DNA from: Achromobacter mucicolens
GTDB taxonomy: Bacteria > Pseudomonadota > Gammaproteobacteria > Burkholderiales > Burkholderiaceae_B
Assembly (NCBI RefSeq): GCF_902859725.1
Contig: NZ_CADIJP010000022.1
Coordinates: 1-64,000 of the forward strand
Length of the DNA stretch: 64,000 nucleotides
Reading direction: 5' to 3'
The notes beneath the pieces were generated by a model. That model saw only the letters and a program-made list of their open reading frames with translations. It searched no databases and was not told the DNA's origin. The position numbers and the translations under genes are program-made. Below, piece by piece: positions 7,626 through 15,890 of this stretch. Every line of letters begins with the position of its first letter. Position 1 is the stretch's first letter.

Positions 7626-9043
7626 TTGGCGTCTCCCCATGCGCGCACGTCGACGATACGGCCGGCCAGCGCGGCGGCGGCGGCCATGGCGGGACTCATC
7701 AGGTGCGTGCGCCCTGCCCGCCCCTGGCGTCCCTCGAAATTCCGGTTGGTGGTGGATGCGCAGCGCTCGCCCGGGCGCAGCACGTCGTCGTTCATCGCCA
7801 GGCACATCGAACAGCCGGGCTGGCGCCATTCGAAGCCCGCCGCGATCAGGTCGGCCGCCAGCCCCTCGGCTTCAGCCTGCGCGCGCACGGCGCCGGACCC
7901 CGGCACCACCATCGCGCGTACCCCCGCAGCCACCTTCCTGCCGCGCGCCAGACCCGCCACGACGCGCAGGTCCTCGATTCGGCCATTGGTACAGGAGCCG
8001 ATGAACACCCGATCGATCGGCACGCCGGCGATCGGCTCGCCGGCGGCAAGGCCGATATAGTCCATCGCCTTCTCCAGCGCCAGCCGGGCCAGCGTGTCCG
8101 GCTCGTCGCGCGGATCCGGCACCGCGCCGTCCACGGCAATCGCCTGGTCCGGGCTCGTGCCCCACGTCACGAAGGGCGCAATGCGGCTCGCGTCGAACAC
8201 GTGTTCCACATCGAAGTGCGCGCCGTCGTCCGAGCGCAGCGTGGCCCACCAGGCGCGCGCCTCGTCCAGCAACGCGCCGCGCAGCTGCGGCGCGTGCGCC
8301 GTGACGTAGGCGTCGGTGACGGCGTCCGGCGCGATCAGCGCGGCGCGCGCGCCGGCCTCGACCGTCATGTTGCACAGGGTCATGCGCGCTTCGGCGGACA
8401 GCGCGGCCACGGCTTCGCCGCAGAACTCCACTGCATGGCCGCGCGCGCCCTGCGCGCCGATGCGGTGCACGATGTAGATGACCAGATCCTTGGCCGACAC
8501 ATGGGCCGGCAGCGTGCCGTCGATGCGGATCCGCATGTTGCGCGCCACGCGGTACACCAGCGTCTGCGTCGCCAGGATGTGTTCGACTTCGCTCGTTCCG
8601 ATGCCAAAGCCCAGGGCGCCCAGCGCGCCATACGTGGTGGTGTGGCTGTCGCCGCACAGCACCACCATGCCGGGCAGGATCATGCCGTGTTCCGGCGCGA
8701 TGACGTGCTCGATGCCCTGCAGCGGATCGGTGGTGTCAAAGAGCGCGATGCGCTGTTCGTCGCAATTGCGCTTCAGGTTCAGCGCCTGGCGCGACGAGGC
8801 GTCATCGGCGATCACGCGCAGCGCGGACGGCACGGGATGCGTGGGGATGATGTGGTCCACCACCGCCATCTGCTGACCCGGCCGCAACACGCCCCGGCCG
8901 CGCGCGGCCAGGCCGCTGAAGGCTTGCGGGCTCGTGTACTCGTTCATGATGTGCAGGTCGACGTAGAGCAGCACGTGCTCGCCGTCGATCCGGGCCACCT
9001 CATGGCTGGCCACCAGTTTGTCGTATAGCGTCATGCCGGGCAT
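7622..9043 (-). CDS. leuC: 3-isopropylmalate dehydratase large subunit type
   Basis: A 473-residue hydro-lyase large subunit of the LeuC/aconitase family. The three ligands of its [4Fe-4S] cluster are visible in GSCTNGR and in the CSMC motif near the C-terminus. The active-site signature CGDSHTTTYGALGALGFGIGT is split here as CGDSHTTTYGA followed by LGFGIGT. It works with the small subunit encoded next to it. The ATG at 9043 has AAGGAAG seven bases upstream. The Bug periplasmic receptor gene lies just upstream on the same strand, suggesting that uptake and conversion of one carboxylic acid are linked. Confidence 0.88.
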   Translation of the reverse strand: MPGMTLYDKLVASHEVARIDGEHVLLYVDLHIMNEYTSPQAFSGLAARGRGVLRPGQQMAVVDHIIPTHPVPSALRVIADDASSRQALNLKRNCDEQRIALFDTTDPLQGIEHVIAPEHGMILPGMVVLCGDSHTTTYGALGALGFGIGTSEVEHILATQTLVYRVARNMRIRIDGTLPAHVSAKDLVIYIVHRIGAQGARGHAVEFCGEAVAALSAEARMTLCNMTVEAGARAALIAPDAVTDAYVTAHAPQLRGALLDEARAWWATLRSDDGAHFDVEHVFDASRIAPFVTWGTSPDQAIAVDGAVPDPRDEPDTLARLALEKAMDYIGLAAGEPIAGVPIDRVFIGSCTNGRIEDLRVVAGLARGRKVAAGVRAMVVPGSGAVRAQAEAEGLAADLIAAGFEWRQPGCSMCLAMNDDVLRPGERCASTTNRNFEGRQGRAGRTHLMSPAMAAAAALAGRIVDVRAWGDAK

Positions 9044-9119
9044 GTCTGTGCTTCCTTGCTTGAAGAATGCGCCCGCGGCGCGCGCGGGCGGGTAATGCGC
9101 GTGAAACCTTGGAAGGCGA

Positions 9120-10100
9120 TCAATTCGCCTCGATCCCGGCTTCCTTGACGATGCCGGACCAGCGCGTCATCTCCGCGGCCACCATCGCATCGGTCTTGTC
9201 CGGCGCCGTGATCAGGGGTTCGAAGCCCTCTTTCTGCATGCGCTGCGTCAGCGCGGCCGATTTCAGCGCCTGGCCAAGCTTGGCGTTCAGCGTGTCGATG
9301 ACCGGCTGCGGCGTCCCGGCCGGCGCGCTGATGACGAACCAGGTGTTGAATTCGTAGCCGGGCAGGCCGGACTCGGCGATGGTCGGCACGTCGGGCAGCA
9401 GCGGCGAGCGCGCCGTGCCCGTCACCCCGAGCGCGCGCAGCTTCTTGCCATCGACCTGCGGCTTGGCCGCGGACAGCACCGGAAAGCTCATCTGCACCTG
9501 TCCGCTGATCGTGTCCAGCATGGCGGGACCGCCGCCCTTGTACGGCACGTGCATGATCTGCGTGTTGGAAACCGACTTGAACAACTCGGCCGCCATGTGG
9601 AACGTGCTGCCGGTGCCGGCCGACCCAAAGCTCAGGTCGTTGGCGGGGCGGGCGCGCACATAGGCCAGCAGTTCGCTCACCGACTGCACGGGCAACGCAT
9701 TGGTGACCGTCAGCACATGCTGCGACGTGCCCACCGTGCCCACCGATCGCAGGTCCTTCGCGGTATCGAACGGCATGGTCTTGAAGAGCGCCGGATTGAT
9801 GGCCAGCGACATGGTGTTGATGCCCAGCGTGTAGCCGTTGGGCTCGGCGCGCGCCACGGCCGTCATGCCGATGTTGCCGGACGCGCCGGCGCGGTTCTCC
9901 ACGATCACGCTCTGCCCCAGTTCCTTGGCCCAGGCGTCGGAGATCAGGCGGGCCGCGATGTCCACGCTGCCGCCCGGCGCGAACGGCACGATCAGCGTCA
10001 CCGCGCGCTCGGGAAAGGCGTTGCTGGCGGCGGCGGAATGGGCCCAACAGGATGCGGCAAGCGCGGCGCACAATGCACCGGCCAATCTGGCTGTCTTCAT
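9120..10100 (-). CDS. Bug-family tripartite tricarboxylate transporter receptor
   Basis: A 326-residue periplasmic binding protein with a Sec signal peptide ending around AHSAAASNA. The body follows the Bug/TctC pattern: PERAVTLIVPFAPGGSVDIAARL, then VENRAGASGNIG, then a later GTGSTFHMAAELFK. These receptors deliver carboxylates or other small anions to tripartite transporters and are greatly expanded in Bordetella and its relatives. No TctA/TctB membrane genes are nearby, as is usual for orphan Bug proteins. A GAGGAGA site precedes the ATG by about nine bases. The gene is divergent from a LysR regulator and upstream of leuC/leuD. Confidence 0.92.
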   Translation of the reverse strand: MKTARLAGALCAALAASCWAHSAAASNAFPERAVTLIVPFAPGGSVDIAARLISDAWAKELGQSVIVENRAGASGNIGMTAVARAEPNGYTLGINTMSLAINPALFKTMPFDTAKDLRSVGTVGTSQHVLTVTNALPVQSVSELLAYVRARPANDLSFGSAGTGSTFHMAAELFKSVSNTQIMHVPYKGGGPAMLDTISGQVQMSFPVLSAAKPQVDGKKLRALGVTGTARSPLLPDVPTIAESGLPGYEFNTWFVISAPAGTPQPVIDTLNAKLGQALKSAALTQRMQKEGFEPLITAPDKTDAMVAAEMTRWSGIVKEAGIEAN

Positions 10101-10227
10101 TTTTCGGGTCTCCTCGGTTGGCCGCGTGGGTGCGGCTCTGTATCGGTGAACCCAGTGTATAGACCTAGTCGGTTCTTATAATTCGGAGAAAAAATAAAGC
10201 TTTGTTAAATCGGATTTATAAATAGCC

Positions 10228-11151
10228 ATGGATGCGCTCTCCGATCTCGCCTTCTTCTCTCTGGTGGTCAAACACGGCAACCTGTCCGCTACCGCCCGCG
10301 AGCTGGGGCTGACCCCGCCCGCGGTCAGCACGCGCCTGGCCAAGCTGGAGCAGCGCCTGGGAGTGCGCCTCTTGAACCGCACCACCCGCCGGGTCAGCGT
10401 GACGCAGGAAGGCGAGCTGTATCTTGCCGAGGGATCCCGCATCCTGGCAGACCTGCAGGCGCTGGAGCGATCGGTGTCCAGTGCGCGCGCCCAGCCCCAG
10501 GGGCTGCTGCGGCTGAACGCCACGTTCGGTTTCGGACGGGCCCACATCGTGCCGGCCGTCTCGGACTTTTGCCGGCAGTACCCCGATGTGGAAGTGCAGA
10601 TGCGGCTGACCGACAGGCCGCTGAACCTGATCGAGGAAGGCTTTGACGTGGCCGTGCGGTTCGGCGACCTGCCCGATGCGCGGCTGACGGCACGCCGGAT
10701 CGCGTCCAATCGGCGCCTGCTGTGCGCATCGCCCCGCTACCTGGAGACGCATGGCGAGCCGCGCACGCCCGGCGACCTGCAGCGCCACCGCTGCATCGTC
10801 GTGCGCGAGAACGACGTGGCCTACGGCACCTGGCGGCTGGAATCGGGCGCCCGCGCGGAAACCGTGAAGGTGCGCGGGCCGGTCAGTTCGAACGACGGCC
10901 AGAGCGCATTGGAATGGGCGCTGGACGGCCACGGCATCGTCATGCGCTCCGAATGGGAAACCGCGGCACACCTGCGCGAAGGCCGGCTGCGCGAGGTCCT
11001 GACGGACTGGCGCACCCCGCCCGCCGACATCCACGCCCTCTATCCGGAACGGCTGAACCTGCCGGCCAAGACGCTGGCCTTCGTCGACTTCCTGTCGCGG
11101 CGCTTTGCGCGCCGCGTGCGCGCGCCGGGCTCGGACGCCGCGGTGTGGTGA
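10228..11151 (+). CDS. LysR-family transcriptional regulator
   Basis: A 307-residue regulator with an N-terminal winged helix-turn-helix (residues ~5-62: LSATARELGLTPPAVSTRLAKLE) and a C-terminal effector-binding domain. It is transcribed divergently from the Bug receptor-leuC-leuD-hydrolase group across a 127-base AT-rich gap, the classic LysR arrangement. It therefore probably controls that group in response to its substrate. A TATAAT lies on the plus strand at 10177-10182, but no good -35 accompanies it. Confidence 0.9.
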   Translation: MDALSDLAFFSLVVKHGNLSATARELGLTPPAVSTRLAKLEQRLGVRLLNRTTRRVSVTQEGELYLAEGSRILADLQALERSVSSARAQPQGLLRLNATFGFGRAHIVPAVSDFCRQYPDVEVQMRLTDRPLNLIEEGFDVAVRFGDLPDARLTARRIASNRRLLCASPRYLETHGEPRTPGDLQRHRCIVVRENDVAYGTWRLESGARAETVKVRGPVSSNDGQSALEWALDGHGIVMRSEWETAAHLREGRLREVLTDWRTPPADIHALYPERLNLPAKTLAFVDFLSRRFARRVRAPGSDAAVW

Positions 11152-11155
11152 GCGC

Positions 11156-11797
11156 TCAGATCTCGTCGATGGGCGTGCGGGCGGCAGCGCCCGCGGGCGC
11201 GCTGTCCGCGTCGATGGCGTAGCGGTCGCGCGTGCGCACATAGAAGCTGGCGCCAAACCGCCCCACCGGAAAGTAGTCCTGCAGCCGCACGCGCCACGTT
11301 TCCGTGTCGATCAGCCCGTCACGCGCATGCAGCCAGCGGACCTGGCCGATGAAGATCTGGCGGCTGGCCGTCTCCAGGGTTTCAAAGAGCGTGCATTCGA
11401 ACGCAACAGGCGCCTGCACGATGCGCGGCGGCGCCACACGGTGGCTGGGCGCGGCGTCCAGGCCCGCATGCGCCAGCTCGCTGACATCGGACGGCAGGCG
11501 GTCGCCGCAGCGGTGCATCTTTTCCGCCATGGCCTCGTCGGTCAGGTGGACCACGAATTCCTTGTCCCGCGCGATGTTGACCGCCGTGTCCTTCAGGCCG
11601 CCGTCTTCCAGGCGGTTGATGCTGACCATCACGATGGGCGGGTCCTCGCCCAGCATGTTGAACATGCTGAACGGCGCGGCGTTGACCACGCCTGTCTCGG
11701 ACAGCGTGGTGATCAGCGCGATCGGCCGGGGCACGATCAAGCTGGCCATCAGCTTGTAGCGCTGGTATTCGGTGATAGCGTCGAAGTCGATTTCCAT
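11156..11797 (-). CDS. Flavin reductase-like domain protein (FMN-binding)
   Basis: A 213-residue protein of the flavin reductase/FMN-binding split-barrel family, with the N-terminal pattern LIVPRPIALITTLSETGVVNAAPFSMFN and a following DKEFVVHL strand. Such proteins bind FMN and either supply reduced flavin to a monooxygenase or act as stand-alone oxidoreductases; no partner monooxygenase is nearby. The ATG at 11797 lies one base after the stop codon of the GntR regulator, so the two genes form an operon. The gene converges with lysR, leaving only four bases between them. Confidence 0.82.
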   Translation of the reverse strand: MEIDFDAITEYQRYKLMASLIVPRPIALITTLSETGVVNAAPFSMFNMLGEDPPIVMVSINRLEDGGLKDTAVNIARDKEFVVHLTDEAMAEKMHRCGDRLPSDVSELAHAGLDAAPSHRVAPPRIVQAPVAFECTLFETLETASRQIFIGQVRWLHARDGLIDTETWRVRLQDYFPVGRFGASFYVRTRDRYAIDADSAPAGAAARTPIDEI

Positions 11798-11798
11798 A

Positions 11799-12557
11799 TC
11801 AGGCCAGTCCCAGCATCTGGGCAAGGGTTTGCGCGGGCTGCGGGCGCTCCAGGCTGATGCGCCGCTCCAGGTCCGCAAGGTGGTTGTCGTTGATCCGCAC
11901 GGCTTCGGCCACGTCGCCGCGCTCCAGCATGTCCACGATCAGCACGTGCTCGCCGTGTTCGCACGCGGCATTGCCCGGCGGCTCGTACAGCGCCACGATG
12001 AGCGAACAGCGCGACACCAGCTCAGCCAGGTAGCCGTGCAGGATGGTGTTGCCGGACAGTTCGCCCAGCCGGACGTGAAAGGCGCTGGCCTGCCGCGCCC
12101 AGGCCGGTTGTCCGGCTCGATGCAGCAGCGCGTGCTCGTCGCGCAGCTGCCGGCGCAGCGAGGCGTAGTCGGCGCGCGTGGCGCGGGCCGCGGCCAGCGG
12201 CAACAGCGCGGCCTCCAGCGCGCGGCGCGCCTGGAAGATCTGGCGGGTGTCTTCCGGCGTGGGTTCGGCCACCACCGCGCCGCGGTTGTGATGCAGGTCC
12301 ACCACATGCTCGTGCGCCAGCCGCTGCAGCGCCTTGCGGGCCACCGACCGCGACACGCCGAACAGTTCGCAGATCGCGGCTTCGGGCAGCTTGGTGCCGG
12401 GCGTGAGCCGCTGGCTCATCACGCTTTCGTAGACCGCTTCGCAGATGCGGCGCTCCATGTCGGCGTCGGGCAGGACGTCATCGTCCGCGGCGGGCTTGGC
12501 GGACTTGGACCGCGCGGTGGCGGAACTGTTGGGTTTGGCGGCGCTTTTGGTGGACAT
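11799..12557 (-). CDS. GntR-family regulator (FadR/FCD subfamily)
   Basis: A 252-residue regulator with a ~30-residue Ala/Ser/Lys-rich N-terminal tail, a GntR winged helix (GTKLPEAAICELFGVSRSVARKALQRL, here residues ~53-80) and a C-terminal all-helical FCD ligand domain containing FHVRLGELSGN. FCD domains usually bind a carboxylate through a metal held by Asp and His residues. It lies directly upstream of the flavin reductase-like gene and downstream of the deacetylase on the same strand. It is a candidate regulator of the deacetylase/ABC transporter intergenic region, which contains several palindromes. Confidence 0.88.
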   Translation of the reverse strand: MSTKSAAKPNSSATARSKSAKPAADDDVLPDADMERRICEAVYESVMSQRLTPGTKLPEAAICELFGVSRSVARKALQRLAHEHVVDLHHNRGAVVAEPTPEDTRQIFQARRALEAALLPLAAARATRADYASLRRQLRDEHALLHRAGQPAWARQASAFHVRLGELSGNTILHGYLAELVSRCSLIVALYEPPGNAACEHGEHVLIVDMLERGDVAEAVRINDNHLADLERRISLERPQPAQTLAQMLGLA

Positions 12558-12606
12558 GCGGGACTCGGTTCAACAAGGGAAACACATCAAGGCGGCGGGA
12601 CAGCGC

Positions 12607-13563
12607 CTAGTCGATCACGCCCGGCGGCAGGCTGTCCACGTGCCGGCAGATCTCGCCCGGCGTGGTGAACCAGATCTCGCCCCGGTCGCGGGCGGCGGCC
12701 AGCGGCGCCAGCGCGCGCCGCAGGTGACGCAGCCGGTACGGCTGGCCGACGATGTACGGATGCAGCGCGATGCCCATGACCAGCGGCTGGCGGACCGCCT
12801 GCGCGCGCATTTCCTCGAACTGGTCAAGGATCATATCGGCAAAATCGCGCGCGTCCATCTTGCGGCCCATGATCATCGGAATGTCATTGAGCTCCTGCGG
12901 ATACGGAATCGCCCACAGGTCGCCCGCGCGGGTGCGCATGCGCATCGGCTGGTCGTCATGGCACCAGTTCAGCGTGTACCGGTAGCCCGCCTCGGCCAGC
13001 AGGTCGGGCGTCGCGTGGCTCTCGGAGATCCAGGGCGACAGCCAGCCGGCCGGCTCGCTGCCCGCATGCCGCAGGATGCGGTCGCGGCAATGCGCAAGCA
13101 GCGCGCGCTCCTCGGCTTCGGGCAGCCCGCCCTGCCGGTGCGCGTTGCTGTACCCGTGGCCGATCAGCTCGTCGCCGCGCGCAAGAAAGGCATCCACCAG
13201 TTCCGGGCAGTGCTCGTACAGCGCGGTATTGATCAGCACGCCGGCCGGCAGGCGCAGTTCGTCGAACAGTTCCAGACAGCGCCAGGCCCCCACGCGGTTG
13301 CCGTATTCGCGCCAGGCGTAATTCAGGACGTCCGGATGCGGCGACGGCGGGCCCAGTTCGGCGCCCAGCCCCTCTCCGAAGGCGAAGTGCTCGATGTTGA
13401 ACCCCAGGTACACGGCCAGGCGCGCGCCGTTGGGCCACGAATAATCGGCGCGGCCGGCGATGCCGCGATACGGAAAGCGGCCGTGGCAGGCGAGGGGTTG
13501 CGGCGTCCATGGGGATTGATCGTCGCGCCCCGGTTTAGTGCTTTGAAGCGAGGATGGATTCAT
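12607..13563 (-). CDS. Polysaccharide deacetylase family protein, PuuE allantoinase-like
   Basis: A 318-residue NodB-type hydrolase. Features visible are GHGYSN, a conserved IPYPQELNDIP segment and ALHPYIVGQPYR near the C-terminus. These resemble the subgroup that includes metal-independent allantoinase PuuE and related amidohydrolases more than chitin or peptidoglycan deacetylases. It has no signal peptide, so it is cytoplasmic. The ATG at 13563 begins just before the family N-terminus. It is divergent from a LivK-type binding protein gene, suggesting that the transporter brings in its substrate, possibly a ureide or another amide. The exact substrate is unknown. Confidence 0.78.
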   Translation of the reverse strand: MNPSSLQSTKPGRDDQSPWTPQPLACHGRFPYRGIAGRADYSWPNGARLAVYLGFNIEHFAFGEGLGAELGPPSPHPDVLNYAWREYGNRVGAWRCLELFDELRLPAGVLINTALYEHCPELVDAFLARGDELIGHGYSNAHRQGGLPEAEERALLAHCRDRILRHAGSEPAGWLSPWISESHATPDLLAEAGYRYTLNWCHDDQPMRMRTRAGDLWAIPYPQELNDIPMIMGRKMDARDFADMILDQFEEMRAQAVRQPLVMGIALHPYIVGQPYRLRHLRRALAPLAAARDRGEIWFTTPGEICRHVDSLPPGVID

Positions 13564-13624
13564 TTTGGTGCAAATCCTGAAGCATGATTGTGAACAAAAT
13601 TGCTGCGGTTTTGGCGACAAAATC
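13562..13624. promoter_or_regulatory. Cluster of three TTTTG...CAAAA palindromes
   Basis: Three related palindromic elements lie at 13562-13575 (ATTTTG-N3-CAAAT), 13587-13600 (ATTGTG-N2-CAAAAT) and 13608-13624 (GTTTTG-N4-CAAAATC). The first overlaps the deacetylase start codon. Repeated short palindromes of this kind fit binding sites for a GntR/FCD repressor, and one such gene lies downstream in the same group. The assignment is inference. Confidence 0.4.
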
Positions 13625-13722
13625 CTGGCATCGGTGTGCACAAACCCCGTCTGCGCCGCCCGCGCCCTCCGGCGGCGGGGCGAAGTCGGCATACGGCAGG
13701 CGGCGCGGAACAGGTGGCATGG

Positions 13723-13766
13723 ATCTTGCATGAGGGAACGAAGCAGCACTTAACCCCATGCAAGAT
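13723..13766. promoter_or_regulatory. Long-spaced perfect inverted repeat before the ABC transporter operon
   Basis: ATCTTGCATG at 13723-13732 and its exact complement CATGCAAGAT at 13757-13766 are separated by 24 bases. The right arm ends 15 bases before the AGGAG site of the binding-protein gene. It could be a looped operator or an mRNA hairpin that hides the leader. Confidence 0.4.
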
Positions 13767-13793
13767 TCATTCCACTTTTTCAGGAGTGTCCCG

Positions 13794-14984
13794 ATGACCC
13801 CGACCCGTCGTTCCTTCATGCGCCGCGCGACCGCCGCCGCCCTTTTCGCCGCGGGCCTGGCCACGCAGCCGGCGCTGGCCGCGGACCCGATCAAGATCGG
13901 CCTGATCACCGCGCTGTCCGGGGAGTCGGCGCGCGCGGGCGAAGCGCTCACGCGCGGCATGACGGTCGCCATCGACGAGATCAACGCACGCGGCGGCCTT
14001 CTGGGCGGCCGCCAGGTCGTGCTGGTGCGCCGTGACGACGAAGGCAATCCCGCCAAGGGCATGGCCGCCGCGCGCGAGCTGATCTACAAGGAAAAGGTTG
14101 CCGTGCTGTTTGGCGGCCTGGACACGCCGGTCTCCATGGCCATCGTGCCCATCGTGAACCAGGAAAAAGTGCCGTTCATGGGCCCGTGGGCCGCCGGCAC
14201 CGCCATCACGCAGAACAAGGGCAACCCCAACTTCGTGTTCCGCGTGTCCGCAATGGACGAGATCGTCGATAGCGCGATGGTGCAATACGCGCAAAAGACG
14301 TTCCAGAGCGCCAAGCCCGGCATGATCCTGGTGAACAACCCGTGGGGCGAGTCCAACGAAAAAGGCCTGAATGCCGCGCTGGCCGCGGCCAAGGTCACGC
14401 CCGCCGGCGTCGAGAAATTCCAGCCCAATGACCTGGACATCGTGCCGCAACTGAGCCGCCTGAAGGCCGCCGGCGCCGACACGCTGTTCCTAGTGGGCAA
14501 CGTGGGCCCGTCGGCGCAGGTGGTGAAGTCGCTGGACCGCATGGGCTGGAAGGTGCCGGTCGTTTCGCACTGGGGCCCTGCCGGCGGCCGCTTCACGGAG
14601 CTGGCCGGTCCCAACGCCAAGAACGTGCACTTCGTGCAGACCTACAGCTTTTTCGGCAAGCAGGGACCGGTGGGCGAGAAGGTGATGCAGGCGCTCAAGG
14701 CCAAGTATTCCGACATCAAGGGACCGCAGGACATCACGCCCGCCGTGGGTGTGGCCAACGCCTACGACGGCATGCAGCTGGCCGCGCTGGCTATCGCGCA
14801 GGCCGGTTCCACCGACGGCGACGCGGTGCGCCAGGGCTTCTACAAGATCGGCAAGTACGAAGGCCTGATCAAGACGTACGAGCAGCCCTTCACGCCGGCC
14901 ACGCACGACGCGCTGCGCCAGGACGACTACGTCTGGACGCACTTCATCGACAACCGCATCCTGCCCGTCAAGGGCACGCAGTAA
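13794..14984 (+). CDS. Branched-chain amino acid type ABC transporter, periplasmic binding protein
   Basis: A 396-residue LivK-family (type I) binding protein. The N-terminus carries a twin-arginine type signal (TRRSFMRR followed by a hydrophobic stretch and LAADP), and the mature part begins with IKIGLITALSGESARAGE, the family start. AGGAG lies seven bases before the ATG at 13794. The permeases and ATPases follow in the same direction, so this is the substrate-recognition part of a complete importer. The neighbouring deacetylase and amidase genes suggest an amide- or ureide-type ligand rather than a branched-chain amino acid, but that is inference. Confidence 0.9.
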   Translation: MTPTRRSFMRRATAAALFAAGLATQPALAADPIKIGLITALSGESARAGEALTRGMTVAIDEINARGGLLGGRQVVLVRRDDEGNPAKGMAAARELIYKEKVAVLFGGLDTPVSMAIVPIVNQEKVPFMGPWAAGTAITQNKGNPNFVFRVSAMDEIVDSAMVQYAQKTFQSAKPGMILVNNPWGESNEKGLNAALAAAKVTPAGVEKFQPNDLDIVPQLSRLKAAGADTLFLVGNVGPSAQVVKSLDRMGWKVPVVSHWGPAGGRFTELAGPNAKNVHFVQTYSFFGKQGPVGEKVMQALKAKYSDIKGPQDITPAVGVANAYDGMQLAALAIAQAGSTDGDAVRQGFYKIGKYEGLIKTYEQPFTPATHDALRQDDYVWTHFIDNRILPVKGTQ

Positions 14985-15011
14985 CGCGGCCGGACCACGC
15001 GGGAGACGCGC

Positions 15012-15890
15012 ATGTTGTTGATGTCCGCCATCGTCAGCGGCCTGGGCCTGGGAAGCATGTACGGCCTGATGGCCCTGGGCTTTTACCTGACCTACGCCGT
15101 GTCCGGCACGGTGAATTTCGCCCAGGGCAGCTCCATGATGCTGGGCGCCGTGCTGACCTACACGTTCGCCCAGACGCTGGGCTGGCCGCTGGCCATCGCG
15201 CTGGTGTTCGCGCTGGCGCTGTGCGCGCTCTACGGCCTGGTCGTGGAACGGCTGGCGGTCAGGCCGTTTGCCAGCCGCGGCTCGAACGCGTGGCTCATGT
15301 CCACCGTGGCGCTGGGCATCGTGCTGGACAACGTGGTCATGTTCACGTTCGGCAAGGAGCCGCGCAGCCTGCCGTCGCCGCTGGCGCAAGCGCCGCTTGA
15401 AATCGGCGGACTGGGGCTGGGCATCTACCCGCTGCAGTTGCTGATTCCGGTGGTGGGGCTGGCGTTGGCGGCGGCACTGCACACCTTGTCGCGTCGCACC
15501 CGTTGGGGCGTGGCGCTGCTTGCCGTGGTGCAGAACCCGAACGCCGCGCGGCTCATGGGCATCCCCGTGCGCCACGCCATCATGGCCGCCTTCGCGGTAT
15601 CCACGCTGTTCGCGGGCGTGGCCGGCGCGCTGGTCGCGCCGCTCTTTAACGTGACGGCGGACATGGGCACGCTGTTCGGGCTGAAGGCCTACGTGGTCGC
15701 CATCCTGGGCGGCATCACCAGCGCGTGGGGCGTGATGATCGCGGGCCTCCTGTTCGGCGTGGTCGAAGCGCTGATCACCGTGGCGCTGGGGTCGGGATAC
15801 ACGCAGATCATCAGCTTCACGCTGGTGATCGTCATGTTGGCCGTGCTGCCCAATGGCCTGTTCGGGCGCGCCGATGTGAGGAAGGTGTGA
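15012..15890 (+). CDS. Branched-chain type ABC transporter permease (LivH-like)
   Basis: A 292-residue inner-membrane permease with about eight hydrophobic segments and the LivH motifs VNFAQGSSMMLGA near the N-terminus and AILGGITSAWGVMIAG near the C-terminus. It forms the translocation pore together with the LivM part encoded next. Its stop codon shares one base with the start of the downstream fusion gene (TGATG), so translation is coupled. It follows the binding-protein gene after 27 bases, with a GGGAGA site. Confidence 0.93.
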   Translation: MLLMSAIVSGLGLGSMYGLMALGFYLTYAVSGTVNFAQGSSMMLGAVLTYTFAQTLGWPLAIALVFALALCALYGLVVERLAVRPFASRGSNAWLMSTVALGIVLDNVVMFTFGKEPRSLPSPLAQAPLEIGGLGLGIYPLQLLIPVVGLALAAALHTLSRRTRWGVALLAVVQNPNAARLMGIPVRHAIMAAFAVSTLFAGVAGALVAPLFNVTADMGTLFGLKAYVVAILGGITSAWGVMIAGLLFGVVEALITVALGSGYTQIISFTLVIVMLAVLPNGLFGRADVRKV

